In this document: piece by piece, positions 50,117-60,200 of the stretch
Layout: every line of letters starts with the position of its first letter
Position numbering within the stretch: position 1 is the first letter of the stretch
Notes under the pieces: model-generated
What the model was told of the DNA's origin: nothing
What the model saw: only the letters and a program-made list of their open reading frames with translations
The model's database searches: none
Position numbers and translations under genes: made by a program
Assembly (NCBI RefSeq): GCF_900187185.1
Contig: NZ_LT906465.1
Span: forward strand, 2,418,001-2,482,000
Length of the DNA stretch: 64,000 nt
Source of the DNA: Chryseobacterium taklimakanense
Lineage (GTDB): Bacteria > Bacteroidota > Bacteroidia > Flavobacteriales > Weeksellaceae
Reading direction: 5' to 3'

Positions 50117-50989
50117 ATGGCAACAAAAAAAGTAGAGATCGTAGTAGCTCCAAAAGCTGCGCATTTTGTGGGTGATGGTTTCCGGGTGCATAATTTTATT
50201 CCGAGTGCTTATCATCTGGACATGAAACGTATGGATCCGTTCATAATGCTGGATTATAATTCTAAATATCATTTTGCTGCATCCGAAATCCCGAGGGGTG
50301 TCGGCGTGCATCCGCACAGGGGTTTCGAAACAGTGACGATCGCTTACCAGGGTAAAGTGGAACATCACGATTCTGCAGGCGGCGGCGGAGTAATCGGGCA
50401 GGGCGACGTGCAGTGGATGACGGCGGCTTCCGGCGTTTTGCACAAAGAGTTTCACGAAACGGAATGGGCGAAAGTAGGTGGAATTTTCCAGATGGTGCAG
50501 CTGTGGGTAAATTTGCCTGCGAAAGATAAAATGAGCACCCCAAAATATCAGGCGATTAAAAATGCCGATATGAAAATCGTGGATTTGGGCGAAAATGGCT
50601 TTGTAGAAATAATTGCGGGCGAGTTTCAGGGTGAGAAAGGCCCGGCGCAGACCTTCAGTCCGGTAAATTTGATGAACGCCAAACTGAAAAGCGGCGGCAC
50701 AGCGGAATTCAGTTTTCCGGCCCGTTTCAATACGGGAGCTTTGGTAATTGAAGGGGACATCACGGTGAACGGCGAAGATAAAGTGGCGACCGATTATTTT
50801 GTCCTTTTTGAAAATGAAGGCGAAACGTTTACAGTCACCGCGAATGAAGATTCTGTTGCTTTGATTATCAGCGGGGAACCTTTAAATGAGCCTATCTTTC
50901 CACACGGTCCGTTTGTGATGAATACGAGAGAAGAAATCATCCAGGCCTTTGAGGATTTTAATTCCGGAAAATTCGGTTATCTGGAGTGA
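50117..50989 (+). CDS. pirin family protein
   Basis: This 290-residue bicupin has the metal-binding motif of pirins in the first barrel: GVHPHRGFETVTIAYQGKVEHHDS, with ligand residues at HPH, E and HH. The second barrel (NAKLKSGGTAEFSFPA onward) follows. Bacterial pirins include quercetinases and redox-responsive regulators. The roughly 185-bp gap before it is AT-rich without a recognised element. Metal binding is well supported; the reaction is not. Confidence 0.9.
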   Translation: MATKKVEIVVAPKAAHFVGDGFRVHNFIPSAYHLDMKRMDPFIMLDYNSKYHFAASEIPRGVGVHPHRGFETVTIAYQGKVEHHDSAGGGGVIGQGDVQWMTAASGVLHKEFHETEWAKVGGIFQMVQLWVNLPAKDKMSTPKYQAIKNADMKIVDLGENGFVEIIAGEFQGEKGPAQTFSPVNLMNAKLKSGGTAEFSFPARFNTGALVIEGDITVNGEDKVATDYFVLFENEGETFTVTANEDSVALIISGEPLNEPIFPHGPFVMNTREEIIQAFEDFNSGKFGYLE

Positions 50990-51047
50990 AAAATAATTTA
51001 AAAATCAACCCACGCACAGTAAATTAAACCTTAAACAAATATTAATT

Positions 51048-51332
51048 ATGACAGAAATAAAACAAAACAACAGCGAAAAAAATGGTTCATTTGAAATTTA
51101 TTCTGACGGTGAAAAAGCCGGTGAAATGACTTATACCTGGGCCGGAGATGACAAATTCATCATCGATCATACTGAAGTAAACGAAGCCTTTTCGGGTAAA
51201 GGGCTCGCCAAACAGCTGGTTTACGCAGGTGCTGAATATGCCAGAAATAACGGTAAAAAGGTGATTCCGTTGTGCTCTTACGCAAAATCGGTTTTTGATA
51301 AAAACGAGGATATCCGCGACGTTTTATCATAA
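51048..51332 (+). CDS. small GNAT-like acetyltransferase (YjdJ type)
   Basis: This 94-residue protein belongs to the Gcn5-like Acetyltransf_CG group. It has GEMTYTWAGDDKFIIDHTEV and then AFSGKGLAKQLVYAGAEYARNNGKKVIPLCSYA, split here as FSGKGLAKQLV and VIPLCSYAKSVF, where the GKGLA loop binds acetyl-CoA. It is smaller than regular GNAT enzymes. The target is unknown. It is followed by one of the strongest hairpins in the window. Confidence 0.85.
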   Translation: MTEIKQNNSEKNGSFEIYSDGEKAGEMTYTWAGDDKFIIDHTEVNEAFSGKGLAKQLVYAGAEYARNNGKKVIPLCSYAKSVFDKNEDIRDVLS

Positions 51333-51357
51333 TTCTTTTTTTTAAATTAGCTTTGTG

Positions 51358-51391
51358 AACCGACGCGCGCCGCAGGCGCGCGTCGGTTTTT
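51358..51391 (+). terminator. GC-rich terminator after the small acetyltransferase
   Basis: A perfect 14-bp stem of ACCGACGCGCGCC type (51358-51371 with 51375-51388, loop GCA) is followed by a T-run. It is far more GC-rich than its surroundings. Confidence 0.8.
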
Positions 51392-51430
51392 ATGATCTTA
51401 ATTTCCGATATGAACAAAAATTAAAAAAAC

Positions 51431-51438
51431 TATATTTG
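51431..51438 (+). promoter_or_regulatory. -7 element for the sodium:solute symporter gene
   Basis: TATATTTG lies 24 nt before the ATG at 51463. Confidence 0.45.
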
Positions 51439-51462
51439 CTAAATTTTTCAAAATAAATTTCT

Positions 51463-52899
51463 ATGAATCCGATTGTGCTGTTGTGTATCATCATCGCCTA
51501 TTTCGCGCTTTTACTTTGGGTGGCTTACCGCACCGGAAAAGGCAGCAACAACGACAGTTTCTTCATCGGAAACCGGAAATCCAACTGGATGCTCGTTGCC
51601 TTTGGGATGATCGGGACCTCGCTTTCGGGCGTTACTTTCGTGTCGGTTCCGGGAGCAGTAGGCGCGGATCAGTTTCATTATCTGCAAATCACTATTGGAT
51701 ATCTTATTGGTTATGTGGTAATTGCGTATATTCTTTTGCCGCTGTATTACCGTTTGAAACTCACTTCCATTTATGGTTATCTTCAGCAAAGGATGGGCGA
51801 GATTTCCCTTAAAACCGGCGCCTGGATTTTCATTGTTTCGCGCTTGGTGGGCGCAACCGCACGGCTTTACCTCGTGGTGAATATTTTGCAGATGACCATT
51901 CTGGAAAGTCTGGGCGTACCGTTTATCGTGACGACGCTTGTGATCTTACTGATGATCATCCTCTATACTTACGAAGGCGGCGTGAAAACCATCGTATGGA
52001 CCGACACGTTGCAGACAAGCTGCATGCTTTTGGGGCTGATAATCTGTTCCACTTATATGCTGAATCATTTGAATTTGGGCCTTTTTGAAAGTTTAAAAGA
52101 AATGAACAGGCTTGGCTACACCGAAGTCTTCAATACCGATGTCAATTCCAAAGCTTTTTTCTTTAAACAAATTTTAGCCGGAGCATTCATTACAATAACG
52201 ATGACCGGTATCGACCAGGAAATGATGCAGAAATCGCTGTCAGTAACCAAACTGAAAGATTCCCAGAAAAATATGGTGACACTCGGCTTTATTTTGGTAG
52301 GCGTAATTTCGCTTTTCCTTTTCATGGGCGGTTTGCTGCATCTTTACGGACAAACGGAACACGTTTCATCTTCCGGAGACCAACTGTTTCCAGACATCGC
52401 GCTTAACCACATGCCGCCCTTTATTTCCATCATCTTCATCATCGCTTTGATTTCGGCACTTTTTCCGTCGGCGGATGGCGCAATGACGGCTTTAACCTCG
52501 TCGCTCTGCATCGATATTTTTGGTTTGAAGGAAAAAAATTGGGACGATAAAACGAAAGAAAAATTCAGGAAAAGAGTTCATCTTATGGTTGCCGCAGCAT
52601 TTTTGGTGATGGTAATTATCTTTAAAATCATCAACGACAATTCGATGATCGGCCTGATTCTGAAACTTGCCGGATTTACTTACGGTCCGCTGCTCGGGCT
52701 TTTCGCATTCGGGATTTTTACTAAATTTAAAGTTCACGACAAATTGGTGCCGTACGTCTGCATCGCTGCACCACTGATTTCCTATTTCATCGACAAATTC
52801 CAGGAAAATATTTTTGGTGATTTTAAGATAGGTTTGGAGTTGCTGATTATCAACGGTTTGCTCACGTTCTTAGGATTGTGGCTGATCAGAAAGAAATAA
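51463..52899 (+). CDS. sodium:solute symporter (SSS family)
   Basis: This 478-residue inner-membrane carrier has about 13 helices and the SSS signature SGVTFVSVPGAVGADQFHYL in its first half, followed by VGATARLYLVVNILQ. It should import an organic solute with Na+; the substrate could be a sugar, amino acid, sialic acid or pantothenate. No dedicated catabolic genes flank it, so the substrate cannot be narrowed from context. It has its own promoter element and terminator. Confidence 0.92.
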   Translation: MNPIVLLCIIIAYFALLLWVAYRTGKGSNNDSFFIGNRKSNWMLVAFGMIGTSLSGVTFVSVPGAVGADQFHYLQITIGYLIGYVVIAYILLPLYYRLKLTSIYGYLQQRMGEISLKTGAWIFIVSRLVGATARLYLVVNILQMTILESLGVPFIVTTLVILLMIILYTYEGGVKTIVWTDTLQTSCMLLGLIICSTYMLNHLNLGLFESLKEMNRLGYTEVFNTDVNSKAFFFKQILAGAFITITMTGIDQEMMQKSLSVTKLKDSQKNMVTLGFILVGVISLFLFMGGLLHLYGQTEHVSSSGDQLFPDIALNHMPPFISIIFIIALISALFPSADGAMTALTSSLCIDIFGLKEKNWDDKTKEKFRKRVHLMVAAAFLVMVIIFKIINDNSMIGLILKLAGFTYGPLLGLFAFGIFTKFKVHDKLVPYVCIAAPLISYFIDKFQENIFGDFKIGLELLIINGLLTFLGLWLIRKK

Positions 52900-52927
52900 T
52901 GGCGTTAAAATTTAAACTAAATACAGT

Positions 52928-52964
52928 AAAATTCCGGTTGAATATTTCTTCCGGAATTTTTTTA
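52928..52964 (+). terminator. terminator of the symporter gene
   Basis: AAAATTCCGG (52928-52937) pairs with CCGGAATTTT (52951-52960), followed by a T-run. Confidence 0.8.
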
Positions 52965-52990
52965 AATTTAAAAACAAAAAAACACCTATT

Positions 52991-53506
52991 ATGAAAAAAA
53001 CAATTATGTTATTCCTGACCTTTCTTTTTACGGCAGCGAATGCGCAGGATAACTTTGATTTGAGTACTCTAAGAATAGGTCCTTTTCACCTTAAAATGGA
53101 TATCGTGGAAGCCGATAAGATTGCCGGAAGAAAAATTAAAAGCAGTAATTCCAACAGTCCTGAAAAAATTAGTTACAAAGGCGAAACCGTGATGTTATAT
53201 GTTTATGGCTACACTGGCGGGAATAACATGGAAGCAAGAATGATTGGGAATATTACGACACGCAGTGCAAAATTCCGTACCAGAAGTGGGATGGGCGTAG
53301 GATCAACCAGAGACCAGCTTATCGGTGTTTACCGGAATTTCCCAAGCTTCAGGGTCTATCCGGAGTGGGACGACAACGGTAAACCTTCCAAAACTGTGAG
53401 CTACTTTGTTTTATCAGACAGTGATGCCGGAAGTACGCTTTCCTTCAAACTGGTCAATAATATAACCGTAGAAGTTAGTGTTTATCCCATTGAAGGAGGT
53501 TGCTGA
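52991..53506 (+). CDS. secreted protein of unknown function, 171 residues
   Basis: A signal peptide (MKKTIMLFLTFLFTAANAQ, cleavage likely after the final A) precedes a mature protein of about 150 residues with predicted beta strands. RIGPFHLKMDIVEADKIAGRK and the repeated glycine turn RTRSGMGVGSTRDQLIGVYRNF are its clearest features; the latter resembles the short VGVGSTREEV-type turn of some periplasmic beta-domain proteins. It has no lipobox or type IX sorting domain. I do not recognise the family. Confidence 0.72.
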   Translation: MKKTIMLFLTFLFTAANAQDNFDLSTLRIGPFHLKMDIVEADKIAGRKIKSSNSNSPEKISYKGETVMLYVYGYTGGNNMEARMIGNITTRSAKFRTRSGMGVGSTRDQLIGVYRNFPSFRVYPEWDDNGKPSKTVSYFVLSDSDAGSTLSFKLVNNITVEVSVYPIEGGC

Positions 53507-53525
53507 TTTTTGCCTGAATTAAATA

Positions 53526-53557
53526 AAGCCGGTTTTATTTAAAGCCGGTTTTTTCAT
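53526..53557 (+). terminator. probable terminator of the secreted unknown gene
   Basis: An imperfect stem (CCGGTTT at 53529-53535 with AAAGCCGG at 53541-53548, one bulge) is followed by a T-run. A GCCGG direct repeat makes the fold less certain. Confidence 0.5.
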
Positions 53558-53609
53558 TTCCAAAACCCGCAGAAAAACAGTAAATTCGCATGCAAAATAA
53601 ATTGAAGCA

Positions 53610-54461
53610 ATGAGTAAAAGTATCGAAGAATTAAAATCGCTCACAATCCAGATCAGAAGGGATATTTTGCGGATGGTGCACGCCGTAAATTCCGGACATC
53701 CCGGCGGAAGTTTGGGCTGTACAGAATATTTCACCGCGCTTTACGGCAAAGTGATGGAATACAGACTCCCTTTCACTATGGAAGGCAAAAACGAAGACCT
53801 TTTCTTCCTTTCCAACGGGCATATTTCACCGGTTTTCTATTCCACATTGGCGAGATTTGGCTTCTTTCCGGTAGAAGAACTTAAGACTTTCCGTAAACTG
53901 GATTCCAGATTGCAGGGACACCCGACAACACACGAAGGTCTGCCGGGAGTTAGAGTCGCTTCAGGTTCTCTGGGACAGGGACTTTCTGTGGCGGTTGGTG
54001 CCGCTTTAGGTAAAAAACTAGACGGCGATAAAAATTTGGTTTACTCGCTTCATGGCGACGGTGAACTGCAGGAAGGCCAGATTTGGGAGGCCCTGATGTT
54101 CGCTGCGCACAATAAAGTTGATAATTTAATTTCTACGATTGATTACAACAACCGCCAGATCGACGGAGATGTAGATGATGTGTTGAGTTTGGGTGATTTG
54201 CATGCAAAACTTGAAGCATTTGGCTGGACAGTCCTGAACGAAAAGAATGGTAATGATCTGGAAGCGGTGATCGCCATTCTGGAGAAAGCAAAATCTGAGA
54301 CAGGTAATGGTAAACCGGTAGTGATCATCCTCAACACAGAAATGGGCTTTGGAATCGATTATATGATGGGAACCCACGCTTGGCACGGAAAAGCGCCAAA
54401 TGATGAACAGCTTGAACTTGGAATTAAGCAGCTTTATCTGGAAGCACCGGCTGATTATTAA
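53610..54461 (+). CDS. transketolase, N-terminal subunit
   Basis: This 283-residue protein is the thiamine-diphosphate-binding half of transketolase in the pentose phosphate pathway. Landmarks are VNSGHPGGSLGCTEYF, SNGHISPVFYS, HEGLPGVRVASGSLGQGLSVAVGAALG, the GDGELQEGQIWEALM metal site and IDYNNRQIDG. It ends where the pyrimidine-binding domain would begin; that half is the next gene after a 94-bp gap. Split transketolases of this kind are common in Bacteroidota. The two should form an active heteromer. Confidence 0.94.
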   Translation: MSKSIEELKSLTIQIRRDILRMVHAVNSGHPGGSLGCTEYFTALYGKVMEYRLPFTMEGKNEDLFFLSNGHISPVFYSTLARFGFFPVEELKTFRKLDSRLQGHPTTHEGLPGVRVASGSLGQGLSVAVGAALGKKLDGDKNLVYSLHGDGELQEGQIWEALMFAAHNKVDNLISTIDYNNRQIDGDVDDVLSLGDLHAKLEAFGWTVLNEKNGNDLEAVIAILEKAKSETGNGKPVVIILNTEMGFGIDYMMGTHAWHGKAPNDEQLELGIKQLYLEAPADY

Positions 54462-54555
54462 GGGCAAAGAGGACTTTTAGAAACCAAAAAAATTAAACAA
54501 AATCATGGTTGAGGTAACTGCAAATTGCAGATGGCCAAAAACCGAAAGCAATAAA

Positions 54556-55503
54556 ATGAAATACGAAGTTTTAGATAAAAAAGATACAAGAAGCGGATTC
54601 GGTGCCGGTTTGGCAGAATTGGCTGATAAAAACCCGAATGTTGTTGCACTTTGTGCCGACCTTATCGGTTCCCTTAAGATGGAAAAATTCATCGAGAAAG
54701 CACCGGAAAGATTTTTCCAGGTGGGAATCGCAGAAGCCAATATGATGGGCCTTGCCGCAGGGTTGACGATTAACGGTAAGATTCCGTTCACCGGAACTTT
54801 TGCGAATTTCTCTACTTCAAGAGTGTATGACCAGATTCGGCAATCCATCGCCTATTCAGGAAAAAATGTTAAAATCTGTGCTTCCCACGCCGGTTTGACT
54901 TTAGGTGAAGACGGTGCTACACACCAGGTTTTGGAAGACATCGGAATGATGAAGATGCTTCCGGGAATGACCGTGATCAATACCTGCGATTACAACCAGA
55001 CAAAAGCCGCAACATTGGCAATTGCTGATTATGATGGACCGGTTTATTTAAGGTTCGGCCGTCCTGTAGTGCCGGTTTTTATTCCGGAAGACATGCCGTT
55101 TGAAATCGGAAAAGGCATCATGCTTCAGGAAGGCACAGACGTTACCATCGTTGCCACCGGACATTTGGTTTGGGAATCTTTGCTTGCGGCGGACGAACTG
55201 GAAAAAGAAGGAATTTCCTGCGAAGTGATCAACATTCACACCATCAAACCTTTGGATGAAGAAATCATCCTGAAATCTGTTGAAAAAACAGGAAAAGTAG
55301 TGACCGCTGAAGAACACAATTATCTTGGCGGCTTAGGAGAATCGGTTGCCGGAATGTTGGCCAGAAAAAGGCCGACGCGACAGGAATTTGTAGCAGTGAA
55401 CGATACTTTCGGCGAATCTGCGACACCTGCGGAACTGATGAAAAAATATAAAATCGATGCAGCAGCAGTGAAAGAAGCTGTAAGAAGAATTCTAGATCAA
55501 TAA
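54556..55503 (+). CDS. transketolase, C-terminal subunit
   Basis: From the ATG at 54556 this is a 315-residue protein with the pyrimidine-binding and C-terminal domains of transketolase. RSGFGAGLAELADKNPNVVALCADLIGS opens it (split here as RSGFGAGLAELADKN and VVALCADLIGS), followed by FFQVGIAEANMMGLAAGL with the catalytic glutamate that activates thiamine, and a HAGLTLGEDGATHQVLED loop. An in-frame ATG at 54505 would add 17 residues unlike the family and is rejected. It works with the upstream half and is followed by a terminator shared with a convergent gene. Confidence 0.94.
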   Translation: MKYEVLDKKDTRSGFGAGLAELADKNPNVVALCADLIGSLKMEKFIEKAPERFFQVGIAEANMMGLAAGLTINGKIPFTGTFANFSTSRVYDQIRQSIAYSGKNVKICASHAGLTLGEDGATHQVLEDIGMMKMLPGMTVINTCDYNQTKAATLAIADYDGPVYLRFGRPVVPVFIPEDMPFEIGKGIMLQEGTDVTIVATGHLVWESLLAADELEKEGISCEVINIHTIKPLDEEIILKSVEKTGKVVTAEEHNYLGGLGESVAGMLARKRPTRQEFVAVNDTFGESATPAELMKKYKIDAAAVKEAVRRILDQ

Positions 55504-55528
55504 TTCCGGAAAACAGGTTTTTGAAAAT

Positions 55529-55560
55529 AACGGCACGCTTTCGGGCGTGCTTTTTATTTT
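55529..55560. terminator. bidirectional terminator after transketolase
   Basis: GCACGC (55533-55538) pairs with GCGTGC (55545-55550) around a TTTCGG loop, followed by a T-rich run. It overlaps the 3' end of the convergent DUF486 gene. Confidence 0.75.
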
Positions 55561-55925
55561 CTGAAGGCGAAATATACCGCCATTACAAGACAAATTCCGG
55601 CGTAAAGATGATTAAGCTTCAGCTCAAAATTCTTGAATGCCACCACTGCAAAAGCGGTAAAAACCACCAGCGTAATCACCTCCTGAATGACCTTCAGCTG
55701 GAAAAGTGAAAACGGGCCGCCATTGTCCACAAACCCAATTTTATTGGCAGGAACCTGGAAAATGTATTCAAAAAAGGCAAGCCCCCAACTGATCAGGATG
55801 ATTACAAAAAGACTGGTCTTTTTTAGCCAGCCCATTTCCTCCATCTTCAGATGTCCGTACCATGCCAGAGTCATAAAAATATTTGAAATCAGAAGAAAAA
55901 CTATAGTAAAAACTGCTTTGCCCAT
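55554..55925 (-). CDS. DUF486 (DMT-like) membrane protein
   Basis: From the ATG at 55925 this is a 123-residue protein with four membrane helices, matching DUF486, a half-size relative of drug/metabolite transporters. Typical segments are LLISNIFMTLAWYGHLK, ILISWGLAFFEYIFQVPANKIG and QLKVIQEVITLVVFTAFAV. An upstream in-frame start adds 19 residues and is not family-like. It probably dimerises. The function is unknown. The region upstream (55926-56162) is non-coding with no recognised element. Confidence 0.88.
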   Translation of the reverse strand: MGKAVFTIVFLLISNIFMTLAWYGHLKMEEMGWLKKTSLFVIILISWGLAFFEYIFQVPANKIGFVDNGGPFSLFQLKVIQEVITLVVFTAFAVVAFKNFELKLNHLYAGICLVMAVYFAFRK

Positions 55926-56162
55926 GGTACTGATATTTCTGCAATGATACGAAATCGCCCCGGAAATATGGAGAGAATTCATTCTGGAAAGTTTAATGAT
56001 ATGGTGATCGCTGAAAGTTTTTTAATGCGCTTCAGCTTTTCGGAAAGAATTACTGTATGCTCACTGCGGCTGTTAGTGAACGTAGATAGTGCTGCAGTCC
56101 TCCGCAGGTAAATGGTATTTATTGGTTTTATTCAATGACAAACCATAACATCTTTTTTAATT

Positions 56163-56546
56163 TTATTTAAAAAACTGCCATTTGGGAATGATCGCTAACA
56201 GAGCAACACCCGTAAACACAAATAACGCCGTAACATCAGAATAAAGAAACGTATCCAGGAAATACATATGAACCATAAAGTGGGCGATGGTGGCTAAGGG
56301 ATAGATGATAGCACCAGCTTTTCTGTAAAAATAAATAAGCAGGATCGACAGCAAAATAACCGCATCGATCATAAAGATGATAAAGAAATACCACTGCGGA
56401 ATCACGATATCCTTTTCTGTGGACTGAAGGTACTGGTCCACGTCAATCCCAATTCCCATAACAGTGAAGATCAGAAGACCAATCAGGGAGCAGATGAATC
56501 CCATTCCTTTTTCAGGAGTTTCCCCTTTAAAATATTCATTTTCCAT
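56163..56546 (-). CDS. small four-helix membrane protein, unknown function
   Basis: This 127-residue protein has four hydrophobic helices (about residues 16-35, 50-72, 78-95 and 103-122) and charged loops (DVDQYLQSTEKD). The HFMVHMYFLDT segment between helices 3 and 4 is its only distinctive polar motif. It stands 69 bp downstream of the Lrp-type regulator gene on the same strand. I do not recognise the family. Confidence 0.7.
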   Translation of the reverse strand: MENEYFKGETPEKGMGFICSLIGLLIFTVMGIGIDVDQYLQSTEKDIVIPQWYFFIIFMIDAVILLSILLIYFYRKAGAIIYPLATIAHFMVHMYFLDTFLYSDVTALFVFTGVALLAIIPKWQFFK

Positions 56547-56614
56547 GGGTGTAAAAATAAAGAAAACTTACGGGAAAATCCCATAAGTTCTCTTTTATAA
56601 TATTTTGCGTTTCT

Positions 56615-57085
56615 TTAGATAGAAATCGCTTTTATCAGCCTGTTCTTGTCGCTCAGGTATTCTTCCATAGAGATCATACTTTCGGTTCTCATAACGTCCT
56701 GTATGTCATCAATCTGGTAGATGATGCGTTTTGCGTCGTCTGTATTTCTGGCTCTTACTTTACAGAAAATATTGTACTTTCCGGAGATGACGCTGGCTTC
56801 AATCACGTTTGGAATAAGCGAAAGTTCTTTAAGAACATCCTGCGTTCTGTTTGATTTTGTAAGCAAAATCCCGATGAAAGCAGTAAAGTGATAATCCAGT
56901 TTAGTGTAATCTATGGTTAAAGAAGACCCAAGGATAATGCCTGCATCCTCCATTTTCTTCACCCTTACGTGGATCGTTCCCGCCGATACATCCATCTGCT
57001 TTGCAATTTCAGTAAAGGGCATTCTGGTGTTTTCTACAAGGAAATCCAGAATTCTTTTGTCAATTTCGTCAAGTTGGTAGTTCAT
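56615..57085 (-). CDS. Lrp/AsnC family transcriptional regulator
   Basis: From the ATG at 57085 this is a 156-residue regulator. The N-terminal helix-turn-helix (LDEIDKRILDFLVENTRMPFTEIAKQMDVSAGTIHVRVKKMEDAG, quoted here in part as LDEIDKRILDFL and TEIAKQMDVSAGTIHVRVKK) is followed by a RAM ligand-binding domain (GILLTKSNRTQDVLKEL, VSGKYNIFCKVRA). Such proteins sense amino acids and control amino-acid metabolism. A TAAATTTG promoter element lies upstream, between this gene and the end of tamB. A longer start in the same frame is rejected. Confidence 0.93.
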   Translation of the reverse strand: MNYQLDEIDKRILDFLVENTRMPFTEIAKQMDVSAGTIHVRVKKMEDAGIILGSSLTIDYTKLDYHFTAFIGILLTKSNRTQDVLKELSLIPNVIEASVISGKYNIFCKVRARNTDDAKRIIYQIDDIQDVMRTESMISMEEYLSDKNRLIKAISI

Positions 57086-57129
57086 TTTCCTTTTATTATA
57101 TAATTTATAAAAAACTCTTGTATTTTTTG

Positions 57130-57137
57130 CAAATTTA
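57130..57137 (-). promoter_or_regulatory. -7 element for the Lrp-type regulator
   Basis: On the minus strand TAAATTTG lies 44 nt before the ATG at 57085; this supports the shorter start over an upstream in-frame ATG at 57202. Confidence 0.45.
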
Positions 57138-57215
57138 AGAAAAAAATACCAACTGAAAAAAAATATGTTTGGATTAACAATATTTAACAGAAATTCATCC
57201 AAATGATGATTTTAG

Positions 57216-60200
57216 CTATTTTATACTATTTATCCTTGCTGAATCTGCTTTTATCTTGGTGCTGTCTGTGGTGTTCTTTTTCTTTTTTCTTTTAAAAATA
57301 GTATTAAAACTCTTGCTGTAAACAACACCCACTCCAAAAGTCTGGTTCGCAGAGTTGGCCGCGTTGCCGCTTACGATACCAATATTAGACGGTTTGGAAT
57401 ATACCCGAACCAATCTGGTTTTGTCGTTGTTTTTGCTCCAGTCATACTCCACAATACCTTCGCCGGATAAATAGTTTTGCTGGGTAACTTCAGCACCTTT
57501 GGAGAGTGGAACTCCAAGTCCCGTTTTTACGGTAACTCTTGGGGACAGTGCAAAAGTCAGACTGGCATTCGCTCTTGATCCTGTGTTCGATGCATCGTCA
57601 CCCTTTAAGTAATTGATGTCAACCTGTACCTCATTACTGATGGTATTAAAGACAGCTCCGAGTTGCTTAAAGAGCATATTGTAACCTGTATTTTCAATGG
57701 CGTTTTCAAGGTTGAGATCGAAGCCGCCGCCATTCTGCACATTGAATGAATTGGTGATCAGCACAGACCCAAACTGAATCACTTTATCATCCTCGTTCAT
57801 CATTTTTGCAGCCAGTGTTTCCTTAAGTTGGGTCGATAAATCTGGTGCGCTTACACCAAGGTTCACTTTAGGCTGGTTTAAAGTTCCCGTAATATCAACG
57901 GACAGCAGTACGTTCACTGCCGGAAGATTTGGGTCGCCAAGGTACGCGCCCGCATTGGTTACTGCCCGCATATAGTGGGCTTTTATAGCCAGGTCAGGCG
58001 TCATCGCATCGCCGTCCCATCTTATGCTGCTGTTTCGCGCGATTTGGAAAGTTCTCTCAAGAATGGCTTGTGAAACAAAGGTTCCGCTGTCCACCATATA
58101 ATTGCCGCTCATAGTAAGATTGCCGTTTCTGAACATCCTGAATCTTAGTGGATTTGCATTTCCTCTTACGCTGATGCTTCCCACATCTTCAGGAAGCATC
58201 ACGTTCACCGTAGTTCCTCTGTCAACCGCAAGATTGAAGTTCAGGTCCATATTGGCGCCTTTTTCCTTTCTGTCTTCCAGCACAATGGTTCCGGATTTAT
58301 CTTCTTTCAGGAAACGGAGCATTTTAAATTCGTCAACTCCAGAAGTAGAACCGGCGTTGAATGTGAAGACACTGTTGTTCAGTGCTTTGAAAGGTTCATT
58401 AAGATCAGTGGCAATGCTTAATCCTGAAACAGGTCCTGAGACGTAAAGGTTACCTTCGCCGTAAACTCTGCCCCAAAACAGGTCGTAATCCTTTTGCTGC
58501 GTATTGAGTACCATAAGATTATCTGCTCTCATAATGAGGTTGACGGCCATAGAAGCAAGTGTTTCAAACTGTATAACCCCAGAAATGGTTCCGCTGGAAA
58601 TGTCGCGGCCGTCTTTCAGTTTTATGTTGTTCAGGATTGCCCTGCCTTTGGCCAGGGGAATCACCGTGTCTTCAAAACTGTAATCAACCCCGGTGAAATT
58701 TAGCTTCATTCCAAAACCTTTCAAAGCGATGTCCCCACTGTAGTCGATATCGTTCAGTGGGCCGGTTATAGCCAAAACGCCGTTGGCTTTACCACGCATA
58801 TTTCCGAACACGCCTTTCACGAATTCCTGGGTAAATGCCAGATCAAAATCTTTCATATCCGCTTTGATGTCCAAAGTCGGTTTGCTCGTGTTATTATTAA
58901 TGGTACCGGTGACGTGAAGATTGTTGTTGCCAATTATTTCTGATGAAATGACCTTGGCATCGATATCAAAAACATTGGATTTGGAACTGTTTTTAGCATT
59001 GATCACGATACTGCCCATATCTTTACCATTCATTGAGATGTTGTCGATGTTCATATCAATCAGTGGCTCAAGATTATTTTTATTCATTTTAATATCGAAC
59101 TTGCCGTTGGCAACTCCGTGTATATCCATATCGTTCCCGCCGGTCTGCATAGCCATAAGTTTTGCGAGCTGCAAATTCTGTATTTCACCTTCGGCACTGA
59201 AATCTTTTGCTGATTTAAAGAGTGCGTTTCTTACCAAAAGTGAACTTTCATCCGAATAAAGTCTTAGATTTTGTATAGAGAAATCGCCCTGCCGCTTACG
59301 GTACGTGATGGAATGGTTCAGTTCAGGACTGGTATCGATCTGCCAGACCACATTGTTTAATTTAACTTCAGTCGGTTCAAACCTTACCACATAATCTCCA
59401 GCGCTGTTGGTAGTTTGATTAAGGTTTACAGCGTATGCTTTCAGATTGCCGTCGATTTCCTCCGCCGGCGATCCGTGCAGAAAATTCGCGGCGAGATGCA
59501 GCACCTGATTGTTTTCATTTTTCCCGGTAAGAATAACGTCCTTGAAAACATTCTGGTTGTAAAGTACACGGTCGATCTTGGCAAAAATCTGCTCGTCGAG
59601 ATTGGCCGTATTGATCTTAAGGATGAGGTTATCAACCATAGCACTGTCCCGGGTTGTGCGTGCGCCATCCGGAATTTTATAAGCTGGGTTAGCTGCCGCA
59701 AGCGCTCTGTCGGCATCTGTAATCTCCCGGGTTTTCGTCATCTGATAAATAATCGAACGGGCATCCACATTCAAAACGAGGTTATTGGAGTTGCCTTCGT
59801 ATGATCCGGAAATCCTGGCACCGGTGGGAATTCTCAAATTGGGTTCAAAGTAATTCACCAGGGCCTGTTTTACATCAAATTCCATGTTGAAGCTTTGTCC
59901 TCTGTAAAGTTTTCTTGGCGGTGGGCCTACCAGAACTTTCTGCATGCCGTTCTGTATCATGCCGGCAAGGTCTTCCAGTTGGTATCTGCCGGCAATACGA
60001 CCGTTAACAGCACCTGGTGCATCTACTTCAACCACTCGGTTTCCGTTGGCAAAATAAACTTTAAGATCTGCATTCGGGATGGTGTACGTTTTTCCGTTTG
60101 CGGTAAAGGTGAGGCCTTTCATGTTGGCATTCAGATCCAAATCATTAAGATTCGTCATCGAAATTTTACCGTCAATCAAGCCGCTTAATATCTGGCTTCC

